NCBI GenBank assembly: GCA_900555735.1
Contig: USMI01000076.1
Span: 1-8,764, forward strand
From: an uncultured Eubacteriales bacterium
GTDB taxonomy: Bacteria > Bacillota > Clostridia > Oscillospirales > Oscillospiraceae
DNA: 8,764 bases
Reading direction: 5' to 3'
The position numbers and the translations under genes are program-made. This document shows positions 1 through 7,459 of this stretch, in pieces. Positions within the stretch are counted from its first letter, which is position 1, and the number at the start of each line of letters is the position of its first letter. The notes below the pieces were generated by a model. That model saw nothing but the letters and a program-made list of their open reading frames with translations. It had not been told where the DNA came from and ran no database searches.

Positions 1-122
1 ATCTTCATGATGTCGCCGCACTTGGCGTTGCCCACCTCGCCCACGCCGTCGGCGTTGGGGATCTCGCCCACGTTCCGGGGGTGCATGAAGTGATCCATTA
101 CCGTATCAGTATAAAGAGCCAT
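1..122 (-). CDS. nifU: NifU/IscU-type Fe-S cluster assembly scaffold, N-terminal part (cut by window edge)
   Basis: The first 40 codons of an IscU-like scaffold are present; the rest lies beyond the left edge. Proteins of this family assemble [2Fe-2S]/[4Fe-4S] clusters on conserved cysteines, using sulfur delivered by NifS/IscS, and hand them to apo-proteins in the cytoplasm. Visible hallmarks are the VMDHFMHPRNVG segment (residues 8-19), the NADGVGEVGNAKCGD stretch (23-37) with the first ligand cysteine at C35, and the adjacent Asp37 that matches the IscU Asp affecting cluster lability. The ATG at 122 has an AAGGAGG Shine-Dalgarno at 131-137, 8 nt upstream. It follows nifS by 26 nt in the same direction, so the two are almost certainly co-transcribed. 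Whether it is the short (~145 aa) stand-alone scaffold or a longer multidomain NifU cannot be seen. The family call is firm; the choice of nifU or iscU as a name is a convention. Confidence 0.93.
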   Translation of the reverse strand, partial: MALYTDTVMDHFMHPRNVGEIPNADGVGEVGNAKCGDIMK

Positions 123-148
123 GATTTGATCCTCCTTATCGTATTTTA

Positions 149-1336
149 TCAAAGAATAAACTGCCGCTTGCCGGAAAGCAGTTCCTTCCACACGGGGGAC
201 ATGCTCCGCAGATAGGCCACCACCTCGGGAATGACCTGAAGCATGTAATCCACTTCCTCTTCGGTGTTCCATTCGCACAGGCTCAGACGCAGGGAGCCGT
301 GGGCCACCTCGTGGGGACGGCCGATGGCCAGCAGCACATGGCTGGGATCCAGCGAGCCGCTGGTGCAGGCGCTGCCGGAGCTGGCGCAGATGCCCTTGGC
401 GTCCAGCAGCAACAGCAGGCTCTCGCCCTCGATGCCCTCAAAGCAGAAGTTCACGTTGCCGGGCAAACGGTGAACGGTGTCGCCGTTGACGGCGGAGTGG
501 GGGATCTTGGACAGGCCGGCGATCAGCTTGTCCCGCAGGGCGGACACTTTGGCGGCGTTCTCGTCGATGTGGGCGCAGGCCTCTTGCAGCGCGGCGGCCA
601 TGGACACGATGCCGGGGATATTCTCCGTACCGGCCCGCTTGCCACGCTCCTGTGCGCCGCCCTCGATGATATTGGTCAGGGGGATGCCCTGGCGGGCGTA
701 CAGCACGCCCACGCCCTTGGGACCGTGGAACTTGTGGGCGGAGAGGGACAGCATGTCGATGTTCTGGGCCTTTACGTCAATGTGGAGGTGGCCTGCCGCC
801 TGCACCGCGTCGGTGTGGAACAGCACGCCCTTTTCCTTGCACACCGCGCCGATCTCCGGGATGGGCAGGACGGAGCCGATCTCGTTGTTGGCGTACATGA
901 TGGTGACCAGACAGGTATCCTCCCGGATGGCGTCGGCCACCTGCTGTGCAGTGACGGTGCCGGTGGGGCCCACGTCCAGCAGCTGTACCTCGAAGTCCTC
1001 TTTTTCCAGCTTTTTCAGGGTGTGCAGGATGGCGTGATGCTCGAAGGCGGTGGAGATGATGTGCTTTTTGCCCTTCCGCTCACCGATACGGGCGGCGGAG
1101 ACAAGGGCCTGATTGTCGGCCTCGCTGCCGCCGGAGGTGAAGGTGATCTCGCGGGGCTGACAGCCCAGACATGCGGCCACGGTCTCGCGGGCGTGCATCA
1201 GGGCCTCCGCCGCCTGCTGGCCGATGGTGTGCAGGCTGGAGGGATTTCCGTAATAGGTCTCCATATAGGGCAGCATCGCGTCGATGGCCGTGCGGCTCAT
1301 TTTGGTGGTGGCCGCGTTATCTGCATAGATCTGCAT
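149..1336 (-). CDS. nifS: Cysteine desulfurase NifS/IscS (group I)
   Basis: This 395-residue PLP enzyme converts L-cysteine to L-alanine and carries the sulfur as a persulfide for Fe-S cluster (and possibly thio-tRNA) synthesis. The sequence opens with the family signature YADNAATT (4-11). It has the TSGGSEADN turn (68-75), the PLP-stacking His100 (in FEHHA), ANNEIG (149-154), Asp176 and Gln179 (HTDAVQ) around the cofactor, and the Schiff-base lysine K202 in SAHKFHGPKG. The catalytic cysteine C324 sits in SSGSACTSG, a long mobile loop typical of group I (NifS/IscS) rather than SufS/CsdA enzymes. Length is normal for the family. The ATG at 1336 was chosen because AGGAGG (1343-1348) precedes it by 6 nt and family proteins begin at this point. 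A 32-codon upstream extension to 1432 would run through the promoter. It is the first gene of the operon with nifU, with its own promoter downstream of the ATPase terminator. Confidence 0.97.
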   Translation of the reverse strand: MQIYADNAATTKMSRTAIDAMLPYMETYYGNPSSLHTIGQQAAEALMHARETVAACLGCQPREITFTSGGSEADNQALVSAARIGERKGKKHIISTAFEHHAILHTLKKLEKEDFEVQLLDVGPTGTVTAQQVADAIREDTCLVTIMYANNEIGSVLPIPEIGAVCKEKGVLFHTDAVQAAGHLHIDVKAQNIDMLSLSAHKFHGPKGVGVLYARQGIPLTNIIEGGAQERGKRAGTENIPGIVSMAAALQEACAHIDENAAKVSALRDKLIAGLSKIPHSAVNGDTVHRLPGNVNFCFEGIEGESLLLLLDAKGICASSGSACTSGSLDPSHVLLAIGRPHEVAHGSLRLSLCEWNTEEEVDYMLQVIPEVVAYLRSMSPVWKELLSGKRQFIL

Positions 1337-1390
1337 GGCGTTCCTCCTGAATGTATATGATGTGGGATCGGCATTTTGCCTACTTGTCTT

Positions 1391-1424
1391 GTGGGTTGAT
1401 TCGATGATAACATGTTTTACCCAC
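1391..1424. promoter_or_regulatory. Inverted repeat overlapping the nifS promoter, possible operator
   Basis: GTGGGT (1391-1396) and its exact inverse ACCCAC (1419-1424) flank the -10 box. One arm lies in the -35/-10 spacer and the other at the expected transcription start. A further short symmetrical motif, GGCATTTTGCC (1370-1380), lies in the leader. Fe-S operons are commonly controlled by Rrf2/IscR-like repressors, but I do not recognise a named binding motif and no regulator gene is in view. Six-base arms with a 22-nt gap can arise by chance. Confidence 0.3.
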
Positions 1425-1432
1425 CGTGTCAA
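1404..1432 (-). promoter_or_regulatory. Sigma-70/SigA-type promoter of nifS-nifU
   Basis: On the minus strand the -35 hexamer TTGACA (1432-1427, a perfect match) is followed by a 17-nt spacer and the -10 hexamer TATCAT (1409-1404, 5 of 6 bases). Transcription should start near 1397, giving a leader of about 60 nt before the nifS ATG. It lies just downstream of the ATPase terminator and upstream of nifS, where a promoter is needed. The T-rich tail of that terminator lies at roughly -50 and might act as an UP-like element; that last point is speculation. Confidence 0.85.
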
Positions 1433-1443
1433 TAGGCGATTAG

Positions 1444-1482
1444 AAGAAAAAAGGAAATGGCAAGTGCCATTTCCTTTTTCTT
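1444..1482 (-). terminator. Rho-independent terminator of the ATPase operon
   Basis: Read on the minus strand, a stem of about 14 bp (1479-1466 paired with 1448-1461, sequence AAAAAGGAAATGGC against its inverse, with a 4-nt loop at 1462-1465) runs into six U residues (1452-1447) and then CUUC. It starts about 25 nt after the ntpK stop. Because the arms are A-rich on one side and T-rich on the other, the element is symmetrical and could also stop plus-strand transcription. No plus-strand gene needs it here. Confidence 0.88.
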
Positions 1483-1506
1483 GTGATCCGATGTGTAACG
1501 GGCCGG

Positions 1507-1941
1507 TTATTGCAGCAGCAGAAGGCTGAACACCAGCGTGAACAGAGCCACCGTTTCGATGATGCCGATAACGATGAAGTAGTTGGCGGTACCCTTTCCG
1601 GTCTCGCCCAGCGCGTCGGCGGAAGCGGCGGCAACCTTGCCTTGGAAGAAGGCGGACAGGCCGATGGCAAGACCGGCGAAGATGCCGGTGAACATGGCCA
1701 GCGCCGCGTCACAGCCGCCCTCCACGGCGCTGCGGATAAAGTTCATCAGCAAAAAGCCATAGATGGTCTGGGTCAGCGGTGCGCCGGAGAAGGCCACCAT
1801 GATGAAGGGGGCGGGCTTGCCGTTGGCGTAGCACTTTTTCCATGCGCCCACAGAAGCCTGAGCGGCAAAGCCGGAACCGAATGCGGAGCCCATGGCGGAC
1901 AGGCCCAGAGCGCAAGCCATACCAATAAATTCGATACTCAT
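1507..1941 (-). CDS. ntpK: A/V-type ATPase subunit K (proteolipid c-ring), predicted Na+-binding
   Basis: This 144-residue hydrophobic protein forms the rotating membrane ring. Four membrane helices are visible (about 5-34, 46-70, 80-107 and 119-143), the duplicated-hairpin form of V-type rings; the halves show GFAAQASVG and FFQGKVAAAS as matching segments. The ion-carrying carboxylate is Glu129 in GIIETVALF of helix 4. Aligned by eye with Enterococcus hirae NtpK (Na+ ligands L61, T64, Q65, Q110, E139), this protein has T57 and Q58 in PLTQTIYGF, Q100 in FFQGKVAAA and E129. All four side-chain ligands are kept, which points to Na+ rather than H+. The ATG at 1941 follows an AGGAG Shine-Dalgarno (1949-1953). 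It is the last gene of the operon, 18 nt after ntpI and followed by the terminator. The family call is firm; ion choice is inferred from the motif. Confidence 0.96.
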   Translation of the reverse strand: MSIEFIGMACALGLSAMGSAFGSGFAAQASVGAWKKCYANGKPAPFIMVAFSGAPLTQTIYGFLLMNFIRSAVEGGCDAALAMFTGIFAGLAIGLSAFFQGKVAAASADALGETGKGTANYFIVIGIIETVALFTLVFSLLLLQ

Positions 1942-1959
1942 AATTGATCTCCTATTCGT

Positions 1960-3786
1960 TTATTTCTTGATTTTGTCACGTTTTTTAAAGGGATCGTAGG
2001 CAATACCGGCCCACTCCATACCCAACTGACCGGAAAACTCCAGCAGGTTCAACCGCACGCCGTGGACCACCACGGACAGCAGGCCCATGACGATGTTCAG
2101 CCCGTGGCCGATCAGCAGGATCAGGATGGCGGCGATGACCAGCGGGCCCTTGAAGCCGAAGGCCATGTTGTTGAAGCTCTGGGCGATGGCCAGAGATGCC
2201 ATACCCACGGCGAACAGCCGGATATAGCTCATGATGTTGCCGAAGGCGCTGATGGTGTTCAGGAACACCGTGAAGGCATTGCCGAGACCCGCCTTCAATC
2301 CCTGTACAAAGGTCTTGTCCGGAGCCATACCGCCGAAGCACACCACCAGCAGGAAGCCCGCAATGACCACGCAGGCCACGGGGATCAGGTTTACCTGCTG
2401 GCCGATGACCAGATACAGCACCACGAAATACAGCGCGTCGATGGCGGCCAGCCAGCCCAGATCAGCCACCCAACTGAGGTCATGCTCCTTCAGCTTGCGG
2501 CGGATGTTCATCACGCAGGCAAGGGACAGCTGCACCGTGCCCAGAATGAAGCAGAACTTCATGATGGTATTCTGCTGGGTGGTGGTGGAGACGTTGAAGT
2601 ACGCCGGGTAGTTGGCAAAGGTGGGGATCACCAGCCGTTTCAGGAAGGGTACGTTCATGGCCTGCTCCAGACCGAACCATGTGCCGGTCAGCGCGCCCCA
2701 TAGGATGGTGGCGATGGACAGCACCCACAGAAGCTGCACGGCGGTGGAGGCTTTCTTGTTCTTCACCGTCAGCGCCAGCGCCGCCAGCAGGAACAGGCAG
2801 CCGTATCCGGCGTCGCCGATGATCATGGCGAAGAACAGGGTAAAGAACCCCAGGAACCAGAAGGAAATGTCGTACTCCCGATAGCCGGGGACGGTGCCCA
2901 GAATGTCGAACACCGGGATCATCAGACGGGTGACCTTGTTGTACTTCACCTTGGTGGGCACCTTGTCATCGTCGTTGGCGGGATCCTCCATGGCCCACGC
3001 CCAATGGGCCTCGGCAGCGGCCTTCTTGAAGCCGTCCGCGTCCGCCGCCGGAAGATAGCCGCTGAGCCACACCAGGCCGTCCTGACTCTGTGACGTGTTG
3101 CTGACCGCGGAGTATTCGGCGGCGTTCTGGGTTTTGAGCATCTGGTCATGGATGCTGGGCAGATGGGCCGCCGCCTGGGTCAGGAAGGTCTCGCAGTCCG
3201 CAAGTTCCTGTGCGCAGTCACGCTGCTCCTGCTCCAGCTCGTCCAGTCCCTTTTCGGGAATGGGGAACTCCGTGGCAGCGTATCCGGCGGGCAATGGCGC
3301 GAAGGCCGCCAGCGTGGGCATCTTGCCTACCGGAGCCAGCCGCACGAAGCGGACGTCCGGGTCGGCGTCCAGCGCGGCCATGGTCTTCTTGTCGGTGCGG
3401 TAGATGTGGATACCCCAGCCCTGTCCTTTCAGCTCCCGCAGCTCCGCCGGAGCGAAACGGCCCCATTCGGCCAGCTTTTCCGCGGCGGCATGGGCGCTTG
3501 TCTGCTGCTCCAGCAGCGCCTTTTTGCGTGCCATGCAGTCGGACAGCTGCTGATAAAACGTTTCAAATTCGCTGTCGGACAGCACCGTCGTCTCCTGCGG
3601 GGTCTTGGGATACTCCTGTAACGTCATTGCCATCCGGGACAGCTGGGCGAAGCGCTCCAGATGCCGCTGGTCGGCGCTGGCCTTCTCCGCGAAGTGGACG
3701 ATACCCAGCTCACGGAGCTTATCCAGCAACGCGGCCTTTTCCGAGGCGGCCGCCACGATGTGGACGACCTTCATTTTTTCGATCAT
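1960..3786 (-). CDS. ntpI: A/V-type ATPase subunit I (membrane stator, a-subunit homologue)
   Basis: This 608-residue protein provides the ion half-channels facing the K ring and anchors the peripheral stalks. Residues 1 to about 305 are soluble and partly helical. They start with the family-typical MKVVHIVA segment and include a helical part around 180-220 that forms the cytoplasmic arm. The rest has about eight membrane segments, beginning with WFLGFFTLFFAMIIGDAGYG (310-329), a hallmark of the family. The essential channel arginine is R523 in MSYIRLFAVGMA. The C-terminal signature with His575, Arg578 and Glu583 (VVHGVRLNLLEF) is also intact. It starts with ATG at 3786, overlapping the ntpD stop as ATGA. 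An exact AGGAGGTG Shine-Dalgarno (3792-3799) lies within the last ntpD codons, so translation is coupled yet also strongly self-initiating. The basic tail KKRDKIKK is unremarkable. Length is within the usual bacterial range (about 600-660). Confidence 0.97.
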   Translation of the reverse strand: MIEKMKVVHIVAAASEKAALLDKLRELGIVHFAEKASADQRHLERFAQLSRMAMTLQEYPKTPQETTVLSDSEFETFYQQLSDCMARKKALLEQQTSAHAAAEKLAEWGRFAPAELRELKGQGWGIHIYRTDKKTMAALDADPDVRFVRLAPVGKMPTLAAFAPLPAGYAATEFPIPEKGLDELEQEQRDCAQELADCETFLTQAAAHLPSIHDQMLKTQNAAEYSAVSNTSQSQDGLVWLSGYLPAADADGFKKAAAEAHWAWAMEDPANDDDKVPTKVKYNKVTRLMIPVFDILGTVPGYREYDISFWFLGFFTLFFAMIIGDAGYGCLFLLAALALTVKNKKASTAVQLLWVLSIATILWGALTGTWFGLEQAMNVPFLKRLVIPTFANYPAYFNVSTTTQQNTIMKFCFILGTVQLSLACVMNIRRKLKEHDLSWVADLGWLAAIDALYFVVLYLVIGQQVNLIPVACVVIAGFLLVVCFGGMAPDKTFVQGLKAGLGNAFTVFLNTISAFGNIMSYIRLFAVGMASLAIAQSFNNMAFGFKGPLVIAAILILLIGHGLNIVMGLLSVVVHGVRLNLLEFSGQLGMEWAGIAYDPFKKRDKIKK

Positions 3787-4397
3787 CGGCCCACCTCCTG
3801 CAGCTTCTTCTTGGCGATCTTGCCCCGTACCACGGCGGAGGTCTGCTGGTCGCCCAGATAGATGCCGATGACCCGGATGTTCTCCTTGGCCTCGGGGATC
3901 TTCACTTTTTCAAACAGGTTCACCCGCTGGGCCGTGGCACGCAGCTCCTGCTCCAGCAGCTCCACCTGACGGCGCAGCGTCTTTTCCAGCGCGTCCAGCC
4001 GTGCGATCTCCCGCAGGCGCACTGCCGCGGTATCTACCCACAGGGGATAGTCCGCCACGTCGTACTGGATATCCTCGAAGCTCAGCTCCTGAAACACCGG
4101 CACTACCACGCCTGCGATGTTCTGCTCTCCGCATACCACATGTCTGGGGCGGACGAGGGTCTCCAGCCGCTTTTCCGCCGGGAAGCTGTCGTTTTCCGCA
4201 AAGACGGCCACCCAGTCGTCAAGACCCACCACGGCGGCCTGACGCTCCCGCGCCACCTGCTCCAGCTGTGCGGTGACCTGCATCACCACGGATTGCAGCT
4301 GCTGCTTCTTCAATTGCAGCGTTGGGAGATACCGCTGGAACTGCTTCAGGCGATCCTTTTGCACCTTTAATTCGTTTTTTGTCAGCTTGACAGCCAT
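3783..4397 (-). CDS. ntpD: A/V-type ATPase subunit D (central rotor shaft)
   Basis: This 204-residue subunit is the rotating shaft inside the A3B3 head. The N-terminal helix (about 5-55, LTKNELKVQKDRLKQFQRYLP) and the C-terminal helix (about 125-204) are long, charged and free of Pro/Gly. They form the antiparallel coiled coil expected of the family, with a globular middle. The C-terminal motif AQRVNLFEKVKIP (156-168) followed by a KIAKKK segment is diagnostic for subunit D. The ATG at 4397 lies 5 nt after an AAGGAGG Shine-Dalgarno (4403-4409) that overlaps the ntpB TAA stop, so reinitiation by terminating ribosomes is likely. Its 3' end overlaps ntpI by 4 nt. In the usual V-type enzyme D pairs with subunit F; no F gene is present in this operon. 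Confidence 0.95.
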   Translation of the reverse strand: MAVKLTKNELKVQKDRLKQFQRYLPTLQLKKQQLQSVVMQVTAQLEQVARERQAAVVGLDDWVAVFAENDSFPAEKRLETLVRPRHVVCGEQNIAGVVVPVFQELSFEDIQYDVADYPLWVDTAAVRLREIARLDALEKTLRRQVELLEQELRATAQRVNLFEKVKIPEAKENIRVIGIYLGDQQTSAVVRGKIAKKKLQEVGR

Positions 4398-4407
4398 AGG
4401 CGCCTCC

Positions 4408-5703
4408 TTACTCCGTAGCGGCGCCCTTGGGCCATCTCTCCTGAATGAGACTGGATTTCAGACCCGTCTCGTTGGGCTCGAAGCATTCGGCAAGGATCTC
4501 CCAGCCCAGATCCAGCGCCTCCTCCAGCGGGATGTTCACGCTCAGATCCATCAGCTTCGTCTCAAAGAGGTGGCCGTATTTCAGCAGCTTTTCGTCCCAC
4601 TCGGACATCATGAAGCCCATGGACTTCTTTTCCAGACTCTCCTTATAGGCGCTGTACAGGCGGATCATGCCGTCCATCAGGGCCCGGTGGTCGCTTCTGG
4701 TCTTGCCGTTGACGTTCTGCTTCAGGCGGGACAGGGAGCCGAAGGGCTCGATGTGGCCGTTTTTCAGGTAGTACTGCCCCTCGGTGATATAGCCGGTGTT
4801 GTCGGGGACGGGGTGGGTCACATCGTCGCCGGGCATGGTGGTCACGCCCAGAATGGTGATGGAGCCCGCGTCGCCGAAGTCCACGGCCTTTTCATAGCGG
4901 GCCGCAAGGCAGCTGTACAGGTCGCCGGGGTAGCCGCGGTTGGAGGGCACCTGCTCCATGGTGATGGCCATTTCCTTCTGTGCGTCGGCGTAGTTGGTCA
5001 TGTCCGTCAGCAGCACCAGCACCCGCTTTCCGGCCAGTGCGAACTGCTCCGCCACGGCCAGCGCCATATCCGGCACCAGCGTACATTCCACGGTGGGGTC
5101 GGAGGCAGTGTGAATGAACATCACCGTGCGGCCCATGGCGCCGCTCTTTTCCAGTGTGTCCCGGAAATAGAGATAGTCGTCGTATTTCAGACCCATGCCG
5201 CCCAGCACGATGATATCCACCTGCGCCTGCATGGCGATGCGGGACAGCAGCTGGTTATAGGGTTCGCCGGACACGGAGAAGATGGGCAGCTTCTGGCTCT
5301 CCACCAGCGTGTTGAACACGTCGATCATGGGGATGCCGGTGCGGATCATCTTGTTGGGGACGATACGCTTGGAGGGGTTCACGGAGGGGCCGCCGATGGG
5401 GATCATGTTCTCCGTCAGGGCCGGACCGTTGTCACGGGGGACGCCCGCGCCGTCAAAGACGCGGCCCAGCAGGTGGTCGGAGAAGGACACCATCATGGGG
5501 CGGCCCAGAAAACGGACGGGATCCGTGGTGCTGACGCCCTGCGTGCCGCTGAACACCTGCAAGGTCACCAGATTCTTGTCCAGCTTGATGACGTTGGCGT
5601 AGCTGTCGCCCACCAGCGCCAGATCGCCGTTACGGACGCCGGAGGCCCGGACAGTCACCACGTTGCCAACGATGGATTCGATTTTCGTATAAACTTTCTG
5701 CAT
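4408..5703 (-). CDS. ntpB: A/V-type ATPase subunit B (non-catalytic)
   Basis: This 431-residue subunit alternates with A in the A3B3 head and completes the catalytic sites. It has the beta-barrel N-terminus (about 1-70), the LGRVFDGAG turn (79-87) and a nucleotide-fold domain whose P-loop position reads FSVSGEPYNQ (142-151). That segment lacks GKT, as expected for the non-catalytic B subunit. The arginine finger that reaches the A-subunit site is R326 in GSLSRL, aligned with E. hirae NtpB R350. The VPSNRGYPGDLYS segment (252-264) resembles the spirochaete/chlamydia-type B more than the PARRGYPGYMY form of archaea and enterococci, which fits the gene order. The ATG at 5703 is preceded by GAGGTGA (5710-5716) with 6 nt spacing. 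Length is slightly short of the 450-460 aa common in other lineages, consistent with this subfamily. Gaps are 13 nt to ntpA and 10 nt to ntpD. Confidence 0.97.
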   Translation of the reverse strand: MQKVYTKIESIVGNVVTVRASGVRNGDLALVGDSYANVIKLDKNLVTLQVFSGTQGVSTTDPVRFLGRPMMVSFSDHLLGRVFDGAGVPRDNGPALTENMIPIGGPSVNPSKRIVPNKMIRTGIPMIDVFNTLVESQKLPIFSVSGEPYNQLLSRIAMQAQVDIIVLGGMGLKYDDYLYFRDTLEKSGAMGRTVMFIHTASDPTVECTLVPDMALAVAEQFALAGKRVLVLLTDMTNYADAQKEMAITMEQVPSNRGYPGDLYSCLAARYEKAVDFGDAGSITILGVTTMPGDDVTHPVPDNTGYITEGQYYLKNGHIEPFGSLSRLKQNVNGKTRSDHRALMDGMIRLYSAYKESLEKKSMGFMMSEWDEKLLKYGHLFETKLMDLSVNIPLEEALDLGWEILAECFEPNETGLKSSLIQERWPKGAATE

Positions 5704-5716
5704 ATTGACTCACCTC

Positions 5717-7444
5717 TCAAAGCGCCGCCTTGCTCAGGTAAAAGTCCTTGAGCCGTTTTTCCTGCGCCTCGAACTCCGGCGTCCGGAACTCGGTGTTGTG
5801 CCAGTCCAGAAACTCCTGACGGAGCTGGTTGAAGAAGGCGCGGATCTCTTTCTTGTCGCTGAGCTTGAAATCGCGTTTCAGCACATCGTACAGCACGTCG
5901 AACTCGTGGCGCTGGCGGTCGGGGCCGCAGGCCGCGTCGATGGGATCGAAGGAGTTCTGCTGGAGATACACCGCGTCCAGCAGCTCGCCCTTCTGGTAAA
6001 CGATATAATCCTCGGCGGAGGTGCCCTCCTCGCCGATGACCTTCATCATCTGGTTGATCTCATTGCTGCGCTTGAGGATGGCGCGGGCCTGATCCACCCG
6101 CTCCATATCCACCACGCCCTGATACTTGGACCATGAGTCGATGGGGTGGATGGCGGGGTATTTACGGGCATCGGAGCGCTCGCGGGACAGGCCGTGGAAT
6201 GCGCCCACCACCTTCAGCGTGGCCTGTGTCACAGGCTCCTCAAAGTTGCCGCCTGCGGGGGATACGGTGCCGCCGATGGTGACGGAGGCAATCTTGCCGT
6301 CCTTCAGCCGTACCTTACCGGCGCGCTCATAGAAGGCGGCGATGACGGATTCCAGATAGGCGGGGAAGGCCTCCTCGCCGGGGATCTCCTCCAGACGGCC
6401 GCTCATCTCACGCATAGCCTGCGCCCAGCGGCTGGTGGAGTCCGCCAGCAGCAGCACGTCCAGCCCCATCTGGCGGTAGTACTCCGCCATGGTGACGGCG
6501 GTGTACACCGACGCCTCACGGGCGGCCACCGGCATGGAGGAGGTATTGCAGATGATGATGGTGCGCTCCATCAGGGAGCGTCCGGTACGGGGGTCGGTCA
6601 GCTCGGGGAACTCCGTCAGCACCTCCACCACCTCGCCGGCGCGTTCGCCGCAGGCGGCCACGATCACGATGTCCACGTCGGCGTTCTTGGCCTCCATATG
6701 CTGCAAGACCGTCTTGCCTGCGCCGAAGGGGCCGGGCACGCAGAAGGTGCCGCCCTTGGCCACTGGCAGGAAGGTATCCACGCAGCGGAGCTGGGTCACC
6801 AGCGTCTCGTCGGGGCGCAGGCGCTCCTCATAGCAGCGGATGGGCTGCTTCACCGGCCATGAGAACACCATGGTCAGCTCCTGCTCCTCGCCCTGCTCGT
6901 TTTCCAGCACCGCCACGGTGTCCCGGACGTTATAGACGCCCTTCTCCCGGACGGACTTTACCTTCCACTCGCCCTTCAGGCCGAAGGGCACCATGATGAG
7001 GTGGGTGAACAATCCCTCCGGCACGCTGCCCACCGCGTCGCCCGCGGTGACGGTGTCGCCGGGCTTTACCCGGGGCGTGAATTCCCAGTCCTTATTGGGG
7101 ATGGGGTCCAGATACACGCCCCGCTCCAGAAAGTAGCCGCACTTTTCGGCCAGCTCCGGCAGGGGGTTCTGCAAACCGTCGAACACCTGCGTCAGCAGAC
7201 CGGGGCCAAGCTCCACGCTCATCAGCTCGCCGGAGAGCTCCACCTTGTCGCCCACCTGGATGCCGTTGGTCATTTCATAGATCTGCATGCTGGCTGTGTC
7301 GCCGTTGACGCGGATGACCTCGCCCTTCAGGCGGTCATCCCCCACCAGCACATAGCCCACTTCATTTTTACGCACGGAGCCGGAAAAGCTGGCGGACACC
7401 AGATTCCCGTTCACTCCGGTCACATATCCTGTCACTTTGTCCAT
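5717..7444 (-). CDS. ntpA: A/V-type ATPase catalytic subunit A
   Basis: This 575-residue subunit hydrolyses (or makes) ATP in the head of the rotary enzyme. The N-terminal barrel (about 1-70) is followed by the A-specific non-homologous bulge (about 110-190). The nucleotide domain then shows the P-loop GPFGAGKT (238-245, Lys244 and Thr245), the catalytic glutamate E267 in ACGERAGE, and Walker B LLLADSTSRW with Asp335. It continues into the conserved REMSGRLEEIPGEEAFPAYL block (345-364) and the TLKVVGAFHGLSR region (409-421). The C-terminal helical domain is complete. All catalytic residues are intact, so the enzyme is probably active. The ATG at 7444 has AGGAGA (7451-7456) 6 nt upstream and lies 15 nt after the preceding gene. 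Length and motifs leave no real alternative; it is distinguished from F-type beta subunits by the bulge domain and the GPFGAGKT loop. Confidence 0.98.
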   Translation of the reverse strand: MDKVTGYVTGVNGNLVSASFSGSVRKNEVGYVLVGDDRLKGEVIRVNGDTASMQIYEMTNGIQVGDKVELSGELMSVELGPGLLTQVFDGLQNPLPELAEKCGYFLERGVYLDPIPNKDWEFTPRVKPGDTVTAGDAVGSVPEGLFTHLIMVPFGLKGEWKVKSVREKGVYNVRDTVAVLENEQGEEQELTMVFSWPVKQPIRCYEERLRPDETLVTQLRCVDTFLPVAKGGTFCVPGPFGAGKTVLQHMEAKNADVDIVIVAACGERAGEVVEVLTEFPELTDPRTGRSLMERTIIICNTSSMPVAAREASVYTAVTMAEYYRQMGLDVLLLADSTSRWAQAMREMSGRLEEIPGEEAFPAYLESVIAAFYERAGKVRLKDGKIASVTIGGTVSPAGGNFEEPVTQATLKVVGAFHGLSRERSDARKYPAIHPIDSWSKYQGVVDMERVDQARAILKRSNEINQMMKVIGEEGTSAEDYIVYQKGELLDAVYLQQNSFDPIDAACGPDRQRHEFDVLYDVLKRDFKLSDKKEIRAFFNQLRQEFLDWHNTEFRTPEFEAQEKRLKDFYLSKAAL

Positions 7445-7459
7445 TTTGATTCTCCTGTT

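Noticed and set aside
142..151. Degenerate P-loop in ntpB as a sign of a broken gene (residues 142-151 of the protein)
   Set aside because: Loss of GKT is normal for the non-catalytic B subunit of this family; the arginine finger and the full length are intact.
299..1360. Long plus-strand reading frame (353 codons) opposite nifS
   Set aside because: It lies entirely antisense to nifS, which has every catalytic residue. The predicted protein is a Gly/Val/His/Asp-rich low-complexity product typical of a frame opposite a GC-rich gene.
1337..1432. Upstream extension of nifS to an ATG at 1432
   Set aside because: The extra 32 codons run through the -10 and -35 boxes, resemble nothing in the family, and lack a ribosome site; AGGAGG precedes the ATG at 1336.
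1440..1712. Minus-strand 90-codon frame across the terminator and the 3' part of ntpK
   Set aside because: It is out of frame with ntpK, rich in Pro/Ser/Arg, and runs through the terminator stem-loop.
3210..4370. Plus-strand reading frame of 386 codons spanning the ntpI/ntpD junction
   Set aside because: It is Arg/Pro/Ala-rich in its first half, crosses two well-supported genes antisense, and has no family features.
4273..5751. Plus-strand reading frame of 492 codons opposite ntpB
   Set aside because: It is longer than ntpB itself, but its His/Gly/Val-rich composition follows from the complement of GC-ending codons. It shows no motif and no ribosome site, and ntpB is unmistakable on the other strand.
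6146..6862. Plus-strand reading frame of 238 codons opposite ntpA
   Set aside because: It covers the antisense of the P-loop and Walker B region of ntpA; composition is that of a shadow frame.
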